A DNA stretch of 64,000 bases from Bacillus sp. X1(2014) (lineage in GTDB: Bacteria; Bacillota; Bacilli; Bacillales_B; DSM-18226): NCBI RefSeq assembly GCF_007678255.1, contig NZ_VEED01000003.1, positions 186,001 to 250,000 of the forward strand. The letters run 5' to 3'. Of the stretch, positions 35,272-43,923 are shown one piece after another. The stretch's first letter is position 1. Every line of letters starts with the position of its first letter. The notes under the pieces are model-generated. The model was not told the origin of the DNA, searched no databases, and worked only from the letters and a program-made list of their open reading frames with translations. The position numbers were made by a program, and so were the translations under genes.

Positions 35272-36954
35272 GTGTCAATAACAGCTTTAGATGGAAAACG
35301 TTTTGCCGAGATGGTGATACAAGGTGCCAATCATTTGTCAGCAAATGCGAAAATGGTTGATGCTTTAAACGTTTTTCCCGTGCCCGATGGTGATACTGGA
35401 ACTAATATGAATTTATCAATGACATCCGGGGCAAAAGAAGTAAAAAATAATGTTCAAGATCATATTGGAAAAGTAGGAGTAGCCCTTTCCAAAGGATTGC
35501 TAATGGGAGCGCGCGGCAATTCAGGAGTTATCCTGTCACAGTTATTCCGTGGCTTTTCAAAGGCGGTTGAAACGAAAGCAAAAATCTCAGGGACTGATTT
35601 TGCCGAAGCCCTGGAAGCTGGAGTAGAGACAGCCTATAAAGCAGTAATGAAGCCTGTTGAAGGAACCATTTTAACTGTCGCCAAGGATTCTGCTAAAAGG
35701 GCCGTCCAAGCTGCCCAGCATTCAAACGACGTTATTGTGATCATGGAAGAAGCTTTAAAAGAAGCTAAAGCTTCATTGAAACGCACTCCCGACCTGCTTC
35801 CTGTTTTAAAGGAAGTTGGCGTGGTTGACAGTGGCGGTCAAGGTCTTGTATTTGTGTACGAAGGATTTCTTGCGGTCCTAAAAGGCGAAAAGCTTCCTGA
35901 TACACCTACAGCGGCTCTTTCAATGGATGAGCTGGTTAATACTGAACATCATAAAAGTGTCCAAGGACATATAAACACAGCAGACATTGAATTTGGGTAT
36001 TGCACCGAATTTATGGTGAGATTTGAACAGGAAAAGACAGCAAAACATCCCTTCGATGAAGGTATATTCAGAAACGACCTTAGCAAATTAGGCGATTCTT
36101 TATTGGTCATAGCGGATGAGGATGTGGTGAAAGTCCATATTCATTCCGAACAACCTGGAGAAGTACTTAGCTACGGGCAAAAGTATGGAAATTTAATTAA
36201 TATGAAAATAGAAAACATGCGTCAACAACATAGCAATATTGTTGGCGAACAAAAAAGTGCACCAGTTGCAGACCAGCATAAATCAGCAAAAGAACAGCAA
36301 GAATACGGAATCGTTGCCGTATCAATGGGCTCCGGGATTGCTGATTTATTTAGAAGTATTGGCGCACATGCAGTGATTGAGGGCGGACAAACGATGAATC
36401 CGAGTACGGAGGATATCGTCAAGGCAGTGAAAGAAGTGAATGCTAAAAAAGTATTTATCTTACCGAATAATAAAAACATCATTATGGCAGCTCAGCAGGC
36501 CGCAGATGTTTCTGAAGAGGACATTTATGTGATCCCTTCCAAAACGGTTCCGCAAGGACTATCAGCTTTGTTAGCATTCAATCCAACTACTGATCTTCAG
36601 ACGAATGAAGAATCAATGAATGAGGCACTAAAACATGTGAAAACTGGTCAAATCACCTTTGCTGTTCGGGATACTCAGATTGATGGATTAGAAATCGAAA
36701 AAGATGATTTTATGGGTATTGCTGAAGGGAAAATAGTCGTTAAAAACAAGGACAAAGGCAAAGTTGCCAAGGACCTGCTTTCACAAATGCTGGATGAGGA
36801 TTCAGAAATATTAACCATCATTTATGGGGAAGACATTAACGAGGAAGATGTAAAACAGCTTTCAAAATATGTTGAAGAAAATTATGGAGATGTTGAAGTG
36901 GAAATCCATAATGGCCGTCAGCCATTATATTCATATATCTTTTCAATTGAATAA
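35272..36954 (+). CDS. fakA: fatty acid kinase catalytic subunit FakA (YloV)
   Basis: 560 residues. The N-terminal DhaL-type ATP-binding domain carries VFPVPDGDTGTNM (about residues 33-45) and GARGNSGVILSQ; a middle region and a C-terminal EDD-type domain follow. FakA phosphorylates fatty acids presented by FakB, feeding acyl-phosphate to PlsX/PlsY, which fits the downstream plsX. No fakB is in the window. GTG 35272 has GAGGAGG 7-8 bases upstream. B. subtilis calls it YloV. Confidence 0.93.
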   Translation: MSITALDGKRFAEMVIQGANHLSANAKMVDALNVFPVPDGDTGTNMNLSMTSGAKEVKNNVQDHIGKVGVALSKGLLMGARGNSGVILSQLFRGFSKAVETKAKISGTDFAEALEAGVETAYKAVMKPVEGTILTVAKDSAKRAVQAAQHSNDVIVIMEEALKEAKASLKRTPDLLPVLKEVGVVDSGGQGLVFVYEGFLAVLKGEKLPDTPTAALSMDELVNTEHHKSVQGHINTADIEFGYCTEFMVRFEQEKTAKHPFDEGIFRNDLSKLGDSLLVIADEDVVKVHIHSEQPGEVLSYGQKYGNLINMKIENMRQQHSNIVGEQKSAPVADQHKSAKEQQEYGIVAVSMGSGIADLFRSIGAHAVIEGGQTMNPSTEDIVKAVKEVNAKKVFILPNNKNIIMAAQQAADVSEEDIYVIPSKTVPQGLSALLAFNPTTDLQTNEESMNEALKHVKTGQITFAVRDTQIDGLEIEKDDFMGIAEGKIVVKNKDKGKVAKDLLSQMLDEDSEILTIIYGEDINEEDVKQLSKYVEENYGDVEVEIHNGRQPLYSYIFSIE

Positions 36955-36968
36955 TGAAAAGCTAAAAT

Positions 36969-36993
36969 AGAAGGGAGCATCCCTTCTTTTTTT
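36969..36993 (+). terminator. terminator after fakA
   Basis: An 8-bp stem AGAAGGGA/TCCCTTCT around GCA, followed by seven Ts. It stands between fakA and the sdaAA relic/recG. Confidence 0.9.
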
Positions 36994-37024
36994 GTGCAAA
37001 AAAAGCAAGTGGAAAAATACGAAA

Positions 37025-37105
37025 ATAATAACAGGTTTAACGATGCCAACTACACTAAGAGAAACTGGGCAGGGAGGGTTGGCGGCAGCACCGACAGATC
37101 GTAAC
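37025..37105 (+). pseudogene. relic of L-serine dehydratase alpha chain 3' end
   Basis: Translation in the recG frame gives MPTTLRETGQGGLAAAPT (37043-37096). This aligns with MPSALRETAEGGLAATPT near the end of the intact SdaAA encoded at 55853-56758, with 13 of 18 residues identical. The DNA also aligns without gaps. The remaining ~270 upstream residues of SdaAA are absent and fakA with its terminator lies directly before it. In B. subtilis sdaAB-sdaAA lie between yloV and recG, so this is best read as the scar of that pair. Confidence 0.75.
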
Positions 37106-37141
37106 TGGAAGCCGAGATCTTCGGTATACCGCAGTGTAATA

Positions 37142-39190
37142 GTGAATCCACAACTTAATCAATCAATAACCGTCATAAAGGGAATTGGTGAAGAAACTGC
37201 TGAAATTTTTTCAGAAATGAAAATCTTTACGATAAAAGATTTATTGGAGTATTTTCCTTATCGTTATGAAGATTACCGCCTCCGTGAACTAACAGAGGTG
37301 CAGCATGATGAGAAAGTAACAGTGGAAGGGAAGGTTCACAGTGAGCCTTCTCTTAGCTATTTTGGCAGGAAGAAATCAAAACTTATGTTCCGGCTTTTTG
37401 TTGGAGCACATTTGATTAAGGTAGTCTTTTTTAACCAACCCTATTTAAAAAATAAAATCATCATCAATGAAACCATTACGGTCACAGGAAAATGGGATGC
37501 CCATCGGCAAACGATTACCGCAAATGAAATGCAGATGGGAACAAATGCAAAAACAAAAGATTTTGAGCCGGTTTACTCGTTAAGAGGAAAATTAACGACA
37601 AAGGGAATACGGAAATTTATCAGCATTGCTTTTCAACAGTATGGACATTTTATTGAAGAAACGCTGCCAATTGCTTTTTTAAAAAAATATCGATTACTTG
37701 ATAGGCAGGCAGCATTCCAAGCTATGCATTTTCCAGACAGCCAAGAAGAGGTGAAACAGGCTAGAAGGCGTATTGTTTATGAAGAATTTCTTTTGTTTCA
37801 ATTAAAAATGCAGGCATTAAGGAAATTTGAACGCGAGCATTCACCTGGGGTTTGCCAAAACTATGATGTAACAAAAATAAAGGAATTTATTAATAGCCTT
37901 CCGTTTCCGTTAACAAATGCCCAAGCACGTGTGGTAGATGAAGTATTAACAGAACTAAAATCACCACTTCGCATGAATCGATTACTGCAGGGTGATGTTG
38001 GTTCGGGAAAAACAGTGGTTGCGGCAATTGGCTTATATGCCAGTGTTACGGCTGGGTTTCAAGGTGCGCTTATGGTACCAACAGAAATTTTGGCAGAGCA
38101 GCATGCAGAAAGTTTAAAAAGAATGCTAGAACCTATTAATGTCAGGTGTGAACTTTTGACGAGTTCTATAAAAGGAAAACGAAGAAAGGAAATCCTCCAA
38201 CAACTAGCAGATGGGAACGTGGATATTTTAATTGGTACACACGCACTAATTCAGGACGAGGTCACCTTCAAGAGACTTGGTTTTGTCATCACGGATGAAC
38301 AGCATCGTTTTGGCGTGGAACAACGAAGAGTACTGAGAGAAAAAGGTGAGAATCCAGACGTTTTGTTTATGACAGCGACGCCGATTCCTCGAACACTCGC
38401 GATTACGGTATTTGGTGAAATGGATGTTTCAATCATTGATGAAATGCCAGCAGGAAGAAAGACGATAGAAACCTATTGGGCCAAACCAGAAATGCTTGAA
38501 CGGGTACTGGCTTTTGTTGAAAAAGAATTACAAAAAGGCCACCAAGCCTATGTTATTTGTCCGCTCATTGAAGAATCAGAAAAGCTCGATGTTCAAAATG
38601 CCATTGACGTGTACAATACATTAAGTCATTATTTTCAAAACCGATTTAAAGCGGGTCTTATGCATGGCCGTTTAAGCTCGGAAGAAAAGGACTCGGTAAT
38701 GAAGGCATTTAGTGCGAACGAAGTACAGGTTCTAGTTTCAACAACCGTTGTTGAGGTGGGGGTAAATGTACCGAATGCGACCATGATGGTTATTTATGAT
38801 GCTGAAAGGTTTGGCCTTTCACAGCTTCACCAGCTGCGCGGCAGGGTTGGACGCGGCAGCGATCAATCTTATTGCATTTTACTGGCAAGTCCAAAATCAG
38901 AAGTGGGCCAAGAACGAATGCGGATCATGACCGAAACGAACGATGGCTTTGTATTAAGTGAAAAAGACTTAGAGCTTAGAGGGCCTGGCGACTTTTTTGG
39001 CAGAAAACAAAGCGGGGTTCCTGAATTTAAAGTGGCAGATATGGTTCATGATTATCGAGCCCTTGAAACCGCACGAAATGATGCAGTGATGTTGATTCAG
39101 TCTGAAACATTTTGGAAAGACTCAGAATATCAATACCTAAGAAATATCCTCGATGAATCAGGCGTTTTAGAAGGGGAAAAACTAGATTAA
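37142..39190 (+). CDS. recG: ATP-dependent DNA helicase RecG
   Basis: 682-residue branch-migrating helicase that remodels stalled forks and Holliday junctions. N-terminal wedge/OB domain with IKGIGEETAEIF and YFPYRYEDYR, Walker A GDVGSGKTVVAA (about 282), DEQH box, GTHALIQ, MTATPIPRTL, and C-terminal RGRVGRG. The open frame continues 50 codons upstream through the sdaAA relic, but GTG 37142 puts 12 residues before KGIG, the same as in B. subtilis RecG as I recall it. No good RBS precedes this GTG. Confidence 0.93.
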   Translation: MNPQLNQSITVIKGIGEETAEIFSEMKIFTIKDLLEYFPYRYEDYRLRELTEVQHDEKVTVEGKVHSEPSLSYFGRKKSKLMFRLFVGAHLIKVVFFNQPYLKNKIIINETITVTGKWDAHRQTITANEMQMGTNAKTKDFEPVYSLRGKLTTKGIRKFISIAFQQYGHFIEETLPIAFLKKYRLLDRQAAFQAMHFPDSQEEVKQARRRIVYEEFLLFQLKMQALRKFEREHSPGVCQNYDVTKIKEFINSLPFPLTNAQARVVDEVLTELKSPLRMNRLLQGDVGSGKTVVAAIGLYASVTAGFQGALMVPTEILAEQHAESLKRMLEPINVRCELLTSSIKGKRRKEILQQLADGNVDILIGTHALIQDEVTFKRLGFVITDEQHRFGVEQRRVLREKGENPDVLFMTATPIPRTLAITVFGEMDVSIIDEMPAGRKTIETYWAKPEMLERVLAFVEKELQKGHQAYVICPLIEESEKLDVQNAIDVYNTLSHYFQNRFKAGLMHGRLSSEEKDSVMKAFSANEVQVLVSTTVVEVGVNVPNATMMVIYDAERFGLSQLHQLRGRVGRGSDQSYCILLASPKSEVGQERMRIMTETNDGFVLSEKDLELRGPGDFFGRKQSGVPEFKVADMVHDYRALETARNDAVMLIQSETFWKDSEYQYLRNILDESGVLEGEKLD

Positions 39191-39225
39191 ATCAAACTTT
39201 TTCCTCTTAAAAGGTTCTTTGTTGG

Positions 39226-39276
39226 AAAAAGCAGAAGTGCAAGATAAAAAACTATTTCTTGCAATCTGCTTTTTCA
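39226..39276 (+). terminator. terminator after recG
   Basis: AAAAAGCAGA-GTGCAAGA pairs with TCTTGCA-TCTGCTTTTT around an 11-base loop. The right arm carries the fapR -35 box. Confidence 0.75.
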
Positions 39277-39287
39277 AATTTTATACT
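39259..39287 (+). promoter_or_regulatory. sigma-A promoter of fapR-plsX-fabD-fabG
   Basis: TTGCAA (39259-39264), a 17-bp spacer and TATACT (39282-39287). The -35 is within the recG terminator arm, and the start site would fall inside the FapR operator. Confidence 0.75.
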
Positions 39288-39291
39288 ACTA

Positions 39292-39308
39292 TTAGTACCT
39301 AGTCATAA
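39292..39308 (+). promoter_or_regulatory. FapR operator
   Basis: TTAGTACCTAGTCATAA matches the known FapR inverted repeat TTAGTACCTGGTACTAA at 14 of 17 bases. It overlaps +1 of the promoter, giving autorepression of the lipid operon that malonyl-CoA relieves. Confidence 0.85.
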
Positions 39309-39331
39309 GATCGCGGACGGTGTGAACATAC

Positions 39332-39898
39332 ATGAGAAAAAGTAAAAAAGAGCGACAACAATTGTTGACCACGACAATCCAAGATAATCCTTTTATAACG
39401 GATGAAGATTTAGCAGAAAAGTTTCAAGTAAGTGTACAAACTATTCGTCTTGACCGTTTAGAATTATCGATTCCTGAACTACGTGAACGGATCAAGACTG
39501 TAGCTGAGAAACGATTTGATGATGAAGTACGCTCATTACCGCTTGAAGAAGTAATTGGTGAAATTATTCATATAGAATTGGATCAGAATGCCATTTCGAT
39601 TTTTGATGTAAAAAAAGAGCATGTCTTTATTAGAAATAACATAGCACGCGGCCATCATGTATTCGCTCAGGCTAATTCTTTAGCTGTAGCTGTAATAAAT
39701 GATGAACTGGCGCTAACAGCCAAAGCGAATATCCAATTTAAACGTTTGGTAAAACTGAATGAGCGGGTAATTGCCAAGGCTAAGGTTACAAAAATTGATC
39801 GGAATCAAGGTAGAACAAGTGTCGAAGTTACAAGTTTTGTAAATAATGAACTTGTTTTTACTGGAGAATTTGAAATGTACCGTTCGAAAAATCGGTAG
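39332..39898 (+). CDS. fapR: fatty acid and phospholipid biosynthesis repressor FapR
   Basis: 188 residues. N-terminal DeoR-like winged helix ([24 protein letters not shown]), a linker helix, and a C-terminal hotdog domain that binds malonyl-CoA. It represses fatty acid and phospholipid genes when malonyl-CoA is low. ATG 39332 is 24 bases after its own operator; the RBS (GGACGGTG) is modest. First gene of the fapR-plsX-fabD-fabG operon. Confidence 0.96.
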   Translation: MRKSKKERQQLLTTTIQDNPFITDEDLAEKFQVSVQTIRLDRLELSIPELRERIKTVAEKRFDDEVRSLPLEEVIGEIIHIELDQNAISIFDVKKEHVFIRNNIARGHHVFAQANSLAVAVINDELALTAKANIQFKRLVKLNERVIAKAKVTKIDRNQGRTSVEVTSFVNNELVFTGEFEMYRSKNR

Positions 39899-39910
39899 AG
39901 GATGAGGAAC

Positions 39911-40915
39911 ATGAAACTAGCAATCGATGCCATGGGCGGTGACAATGCTCCCAAAGAAATTGTATTAGGGGCACTTAAAGCTGTACAGGCATTTTCAGAT
40001 ATACATATTACCCTTGTCGGGGATGAAAATAAAATTAATGATACATTAACCAATCATGAACGGATCTCTGTTATCCATACAACGGAAGTAATCCTCGGAA
40101 CAGATGAGCCTGTTAAAGCGGTTCGGCGCAAAAAGAATGCTTCGATGGTGCTAGCCGCAGGGCAAGTCGCAGATGGATTGGCAGATGCATGTATTTCAGC
40201 AGGGAATACAGGTGCGTTAGTAGCTGCTGGACTTTTTGTGGTAGGAAGAATTTCCGGGATACACCGCCCAGCCTTAGCACCTACACTGCCAACCATAGGC
40301 GGCGAGGGATTCTTGTTATTAGATGTCGGCGCTAATGCGGATGCCAAGCCGGAGCATCTCCTCCAATATGGACTAATGGGTTCGATTTATAGTGAGAAAG
40401 TAAGAGGCATTTCCAAGCCAAGAGTCGGTCTTTTAAATATTGGGACGGAGGAAAAGAAAGGGAATGAACTTACCAAGCAAGCTTTCGAATTGTTAAAAAA
40501 TGCTAATATTCATTTTGTGGGAAATGTCGAAGCGCGGGATCTATTAGATGGTGTAGCGGATGTGGTTGTGACCGATGGATTTACGGGAAACATGGTCCTA
40601 AAGACGATTGAAGGCACGGCACTTTCCATGTTTAAAATGTTAAAAACAGCATTGATGAGTAGCTTTACAAGTAAATTAGCGGCAGCTGTGCTGAAACCGA
40701 ATCTTAAAACGTTAAAAAATACAATGGATTACTCTGAATATGGTGGTGCAGCTTTGTTTGGTTTGAACGCTCCTGTCATTAAGGCGCATGGCTCCTCGAA
40801 TGGTCAGGCTATATTTAGTGCAATCAGGCAAACAAGGGATATGGTAAGTAACGATGTTGTCGGTTTAATAAAAATGTCATCTGAAGAAGCAAATCAAGAA
40901 AAAGTAGAACGGTAA
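39911..40915 (+). CDS. plsX: phosphate acyltransferase PlsX
   Basis: Interconverts acyl-ACP and acyl-phosphate for PlsY-dependent glycerophosphate acylation. 334 residues. N-terminal [29 protein letters not shown] and [10 protein letters not shown] are family signatures. ATG 39911 is served by GAGGATGAGGA; the ATG nine bases earlier lies inside the RBS. Acyl-phosphate is also the FakA product, linking the two loci. Confidence 0.95.
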   Translation: MKLAIDAMGGDNAPKEIVLGALKAVQAFSDIHITLVGDENKINDTLTNHERISVIHTTEVILGTDEPVKAVRRKKNASMVLAAGQVADGLADACISAGNTGALVAAGLFVVGRISGIHRPALAPTLPTIGGEGFLLLDVGANADAKPEHLLQYGLMGSIYSEKVRGISKPRVGLLNIGTEEKKGNELTKQAFELLKNANIHFVGNVEARDLLDGVADVVVTDGFTGNMVLKTIEGTALSMFKMLKTALMSSFTSKLAAAVLKPNLKTLKNTMDYSEYGGAALFGLNAPVIKAHGSSNGQAIFSAIRQTRDMVSNDVVGLIKMSSEEANQEKVER

Positions 40916-40927
40916 AGGAGTTATAAA

Positions 40928-41875
40928 ATGAATAAAATAGCATTCGTGTTTCCAGGACAAGGGTCACAAACGGTCGGAATGGGAAAAGAATTGGCAGATA
41001 AACACTCTGAGGTTATGGATTATTTTAGAAGAGCCGATGAAAAGCTAAATATTCCACTGAGTAATCTAATTTTTGAAGGACCGAAGGAAGAATTGACTGT
41101 TACCTTCAATACACAGCCTGCCCTATTAACAACAAGTATTGCTATTTTAAATTACTTCCAAAAATTTGGAGTAAAGGCTGATTACGTAGCTGGTCACAGC
41201 TTAGGGGAATATACGGCGTTAGTTGCTGCCGGCACACTTTCTTTTGAAGAAGGAGTTTATGCCGTCAGAAAACGCGGCGAATTTATGGAGAATGCAGTCC
41301 CAAATGGAGAAGGGTCAATGGCTGCCATCCTAGGGCTTGACCGAGATAGTCTTATTGCAGTAACAAATGAGGTAAGTGAATCTGGTAATCCCGTTTCACT
41401 CGCAAACCTAAATTGCCCTGGCCAAATCGTCATTTCTGGTTCTAGAAAAGGGGTCGAGTTGGCAAGTGTAAAAGCAAAAGAAGCAGGAGCAAAAAGGGCT
41501 CTTCCTCTAGAAGTTAGCGGCCCATTCCATTCCACTTTAATGAAGCCTGCTGCAGACCAGTTGCGTGAAGTTCTGGATGGTATTGAAATGAAGGATGCCG
41601 AAGTCCCAATCATTGCAAATGTAACTGCAGAACCGATTAAGTCAGCATCTGAAATGAAGGATAAATTAATTGAGCAGCTATATTCCCCTGTATTATGGGA
41701 AGATTCCGTTCGCAAAATGATCGAGTTAGGTGTCGATACTTTCATTGAAATTGGTCCTGGAAAAGTTCTTTCAGGTTTAATCAAAAAAATTGATAAAACA
41801 GTTACCACTTTCTCTGTCTCGGATGAGGAAAGTGCACAATCTGTTATTGATGCATTAAAGGAGGAGAAATTATGA
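40928..41875 (+). CDS. fabD: malonyl-CoA:ACP transacylase
   Basis: Loads malonate onto acyl carrier protein. 315 residues. FPGQGSQ at the N-terminus, nucleophile serine in [10 protein letters not shown] (about residue 90) and catalytic histidine in [15 protein letters not shown] precedes ATG 40928. ATGA overlap with fabG. Confidence 0.96.
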   Translation: MNKIAFVFPGQGSQTVGMGKELADKHSEVMDYFRRADEKLNIPLSNLIFEGPKEELTVTFNTQPALLTTSIAILNYFQKFGVKADYVAGHSLGEYTALVAAGTLSFEEGVYAVRKRGEFMENAVPNGEGSMAAILGLDRDSLIAVTNEVSESGNPVSLANLNCPGQIVISGSRKGVELASVKAKEAGAKRALPLEVSGPFHSTLMKPAADQLREVLDGIEMKDAEVPIIANVTAEPIKSASEMKDKLIEQLYSPVLWEDSVRKMIELGVDTFIEIGPGKVLSGLIKKIDKTVTTFSVSDEESAQSVIDALKEEKL

Positions 41876-42615
41876 ATCTTGAAGGTAAAGCAGCCCTTGT
41901 AACAGGTGCATCAAGAGGAATAGGCAGAGAAATTGCTCTTGAACTTGCGAGGCAAGGAGCAAATGTAGCCGTAAATTATTCAGGCAGTGAAGCAAAAGCA
42001 AATGAAGTTGTGGATGAAATAAAGGCTCTTGGCAGAGAGGCATTCGCAGTAAAATGTGATGTATCAAACGCTGAAGAAGTTGCTGAAATGGTTAAAGGAA
42101 CAATAGACAATTTTGGAAAACTTGATATTCTAGTCAATAATGCAGGAATTACAAAAGATAATTTGTTGATGAGAATGAAAGAAGAAGAATGGGATGATGT
42201 TATTAATATCAACCTTAAAGGTGTATTCCTTTGTACTAAGGCGGTAACAAGACAAATGATGAAACAACGGGTTGGACGCATCATTAATATCGCATCAGTA
42301 GTTGGTGTAAGTGGAAATCCAGGTCAGGCAAACTATGTGGCTGCAAAAGCAGGCGTCATCGGCTTAACTAAAACAACAGCTAAAGAGCTTGCTTCCCGGA
42401 ATATTACAGTTAATGCGATTGCCCCAGGCTTTATTACCACTGATATGACAGATAAATTACCCGAAGAAGTTACGGCAGAACTGTTAAAACAAATTCCTTT
42501 AGCAAGATTAGGAGAACCAAAAGATATCGCTAAAATAACAGCATTCATAGCTTCTGACGATTCCGCCTATATCACAGGGCAAACCCTTAACGTAAACGGT
42601 GGAATGGTGATGTAA
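41872..42615 (+). CDS. fabG: 3-oxoacyl-ACP reductase
   Basis: NADPH-dependent short-chain dehydrogenase of the elongation cycle. 247 residues. [18 protein letters not shown], catalytic serine region and [10 protein letters not shown] (Tyr-x-x-x-Lys), with the C-terminal [12 protein letters not shown]. It overlaps fabD by four bases, with AAGGAGG upstream. No terminator is seen before acpP, so acpP may be read both from this operon and its own promoter. Confidence 0.96.
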   Translation: MNLEGKAALVTGASRGIGREIALELARQGANVAVNYSGSEAKANEVVDEIKALGREAFAVKCDVSNAEEVAEMVKGTIDNFGKLDILVNNAGITKDNLLMRMKEEEWDDVININLKGVFLCTKAVTRQMMKQRVGRIINIASVVGVSGNPGQANYVAAKAGVIGLTKTTAKELASRNITVNAIAPGFITTDMTDKLPEEVTAELLKQIPLARLGEPKDIAKITAFIASDDSAYITGQTLNVNGGMVM

Positions 42616-42674
42616 CGAAAAGCGGAAGCGGCTGTTCAAAAAGTTCAAAAATGCAAATAGTAATAAAAACCTAG

Positions 42675-42703
42675 TGTATTATTTTGTTGAAATACTCTAT
42701 AAT
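42675..42703 (+). promoter_or_regulatory. candidate promoter of acpP
   Basis: A perfect TATAAT at 42698-42703, but the -35 region (TGTATT at 42675-42680) is weak. It would give a short leader before the GGGGAGGTG RBS. Confidence 0.4.
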
Positions 42704-42726
42704 AGCTTGAGGGGAGGTGAACAGGC

Positions 42727-42960
42727 ATGGCAGAGGTATTAGAACGTGTAACAAAAATCATCGTTGACCGCTTAGGTGTAGATGAATCTCAAGTTAAACT
42801 TGAAGCTTCATTTAAAGATGATCTTGGTGCTGATTCCCTTGACGTAGTTGAACTAGTTATGGAATTAGAAGATGAGTTCGATATGGAAATTTCTGACGAT
42901 GATGCTGAAAAAATTAGCACAGTTGGTGACGCTGTTAATTACATACAAAGCACAAAGTAA
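42727..42960 (+). CDS. acpP: acyl carrier protein
   Basis: 77 residues, acidic, four-helix. The phosphopantetheine serine lies in [18 protein letters not shown]. Carries acyl chains for FabD, FabG and PlsX encoded upstream. A very strong GGGGAGGTG RBS precedes ATG 42727. Confidence 0.97.
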   Translation: MAEVLERVTKIIVDRLGVDESQVKLEASFKDDLGADSLDVVELVMELEDEFDMEISDDDAEKISTVGDAVNYIQSTK

Positions 42961-42977
42961 TCGTTAGATTTATTCAC

Positions 42978-43006
42978 AAAAGCTCCGTTTTCAAACGGAG
43001 CTTTAT
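42978..43006 (+). terminator. terminator after acpP
   Basis: AAAGCTCCGTTT and AAACGGAGCTTT form a 12-bp perfect stem with a two-base gap, then a short T run. Confidence 0.85.
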
Positions 43007-43128
43007 TCTGTAAAATAGAACTTGGCTTCCAACAGTGATGCCAAGTTTCTTTGCGTTTTACGAAAATCTTTTTTAAACTAGAATGTAGAAGTGTGTAAAT
43101 TATTTGATGCAAGGTGGAGAAGTTTTAT

Positions 43129-43869
43129 ATGCGCAAGAACAATAATGAAAAAGAGTTGAATAATCGCGCAAAAGAAAATCTTTTTAAAGATTTTCAACAT
43201 ACGATTGGTATTTCGATGGAGAACGAAAAATTATTAAAACAAGCATTTACTCATTCATCCTATGTGAATGAGCATCGCAGAAAGCCTTTCGAAGACAATG
43301 AGAGACTTGAGTTTTTAGGGGATGCGGTTCTAGAATTAACTGTTTCACAATTCCTTTACAAAAAATATCCAACGATGACAGAGGGCGAGTTGACAAAACT
43401 TCGAGCAGCCATTGTTTGCGAGCCGTCTCTTGTATCTTTTGCCAATGAATTACATTTTGGAAAATTAGTTTTGTTAGGTAAAGGAGAAGAGATGACAGGT
43501 GGAAGAGAACGTCCAGCTTTATTAGCAGATGTTTTTGAAGCATTCATCGGGGCCCTTTATTTAGACCAAGGAATTGAAACAGTAATTAGTTTTCTTGAGA
43601 AAGTAGTCTTCCCTAAAATAAATGCTGGTGCTTTTTCTCATGTGATGGATTTTAAAAGTCAATTACAAGAACTCATTCAGCGAGATGGTACAGGGACAAT
43701 TGAATATCGTGTACTTCAAGAAATAGGACCTGCCCACAACAAAGAATTTGTTTCAAAAGTTTCCTTGAATGGTAAGGAATTAGGTGTAGGAACCGGAAAA
43801 TCAAAGAAGGAAGCCGAACAACATGCCGCCCAAATGGCTTTAGACATATTAAAGGCTAAAACAACTTAG
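43129..43869 (+). CDS. rnc: ribonuclease III
   Basis: Double-strand-specific RNase that processes rRNA and antisense pairs; also needed for scRNA processing in Bacillus. 246 residues. Catalytic signature [13 protein letters not shown] (about residues 59-71), the second acidic site in [14 protein letters not shown], and a C-terminal dsRNA-binding domain (about 170-243). ATG 43129 lies 9-10 bases after AAGGTGGAG; the in-frame GTG at 43114 is inside that RBS. Confidence 0.96.
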   Translation: MRKNNNEKELNNRAKENLFKDFQHTIGISMENEKLLKQAFTHSSYVNEHRRKPFEDNERLEFLGDAVLELTVSQFLYKKYPTMTEGELTKLRAAIVCEPSLVSFANELHFGKLVLLGKGEEMTGGRERPALLADVFEAFIGALYLDQGIETVISFLEKVVFPKINAGAFSHVMDFKSQLQELIQRDGTGTIEYRVLQEIGPAHNKEFVSKVSLNGKELGVGTGKSKKEAEQHAAQMALDILKAKTT

Positions 43870-43923
43870 AATGACAAAATGTTTGCAGGGAGTCCGACTT
43901 GCATGCATAGGGAGGATTAAGAA

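Noticed and set aside
36992..37141. 50-residue N-terminal extension of RecG as a real fusion domain
   Set aside because: It begins in the fakA terminator and contains the SdaAA relic; RecG family length is met from GTG 37142.
41257..41808. 183-codon minus-strand frame opposite fabD
   Set aside because: Shadow frame inside a fully conserved enzyme.
42616..42660. another fragment of the GC-rich repeat after fabG (GCGGAAGCGG)
   Set aside because: Only about ten bases match and no inverted ends are present.
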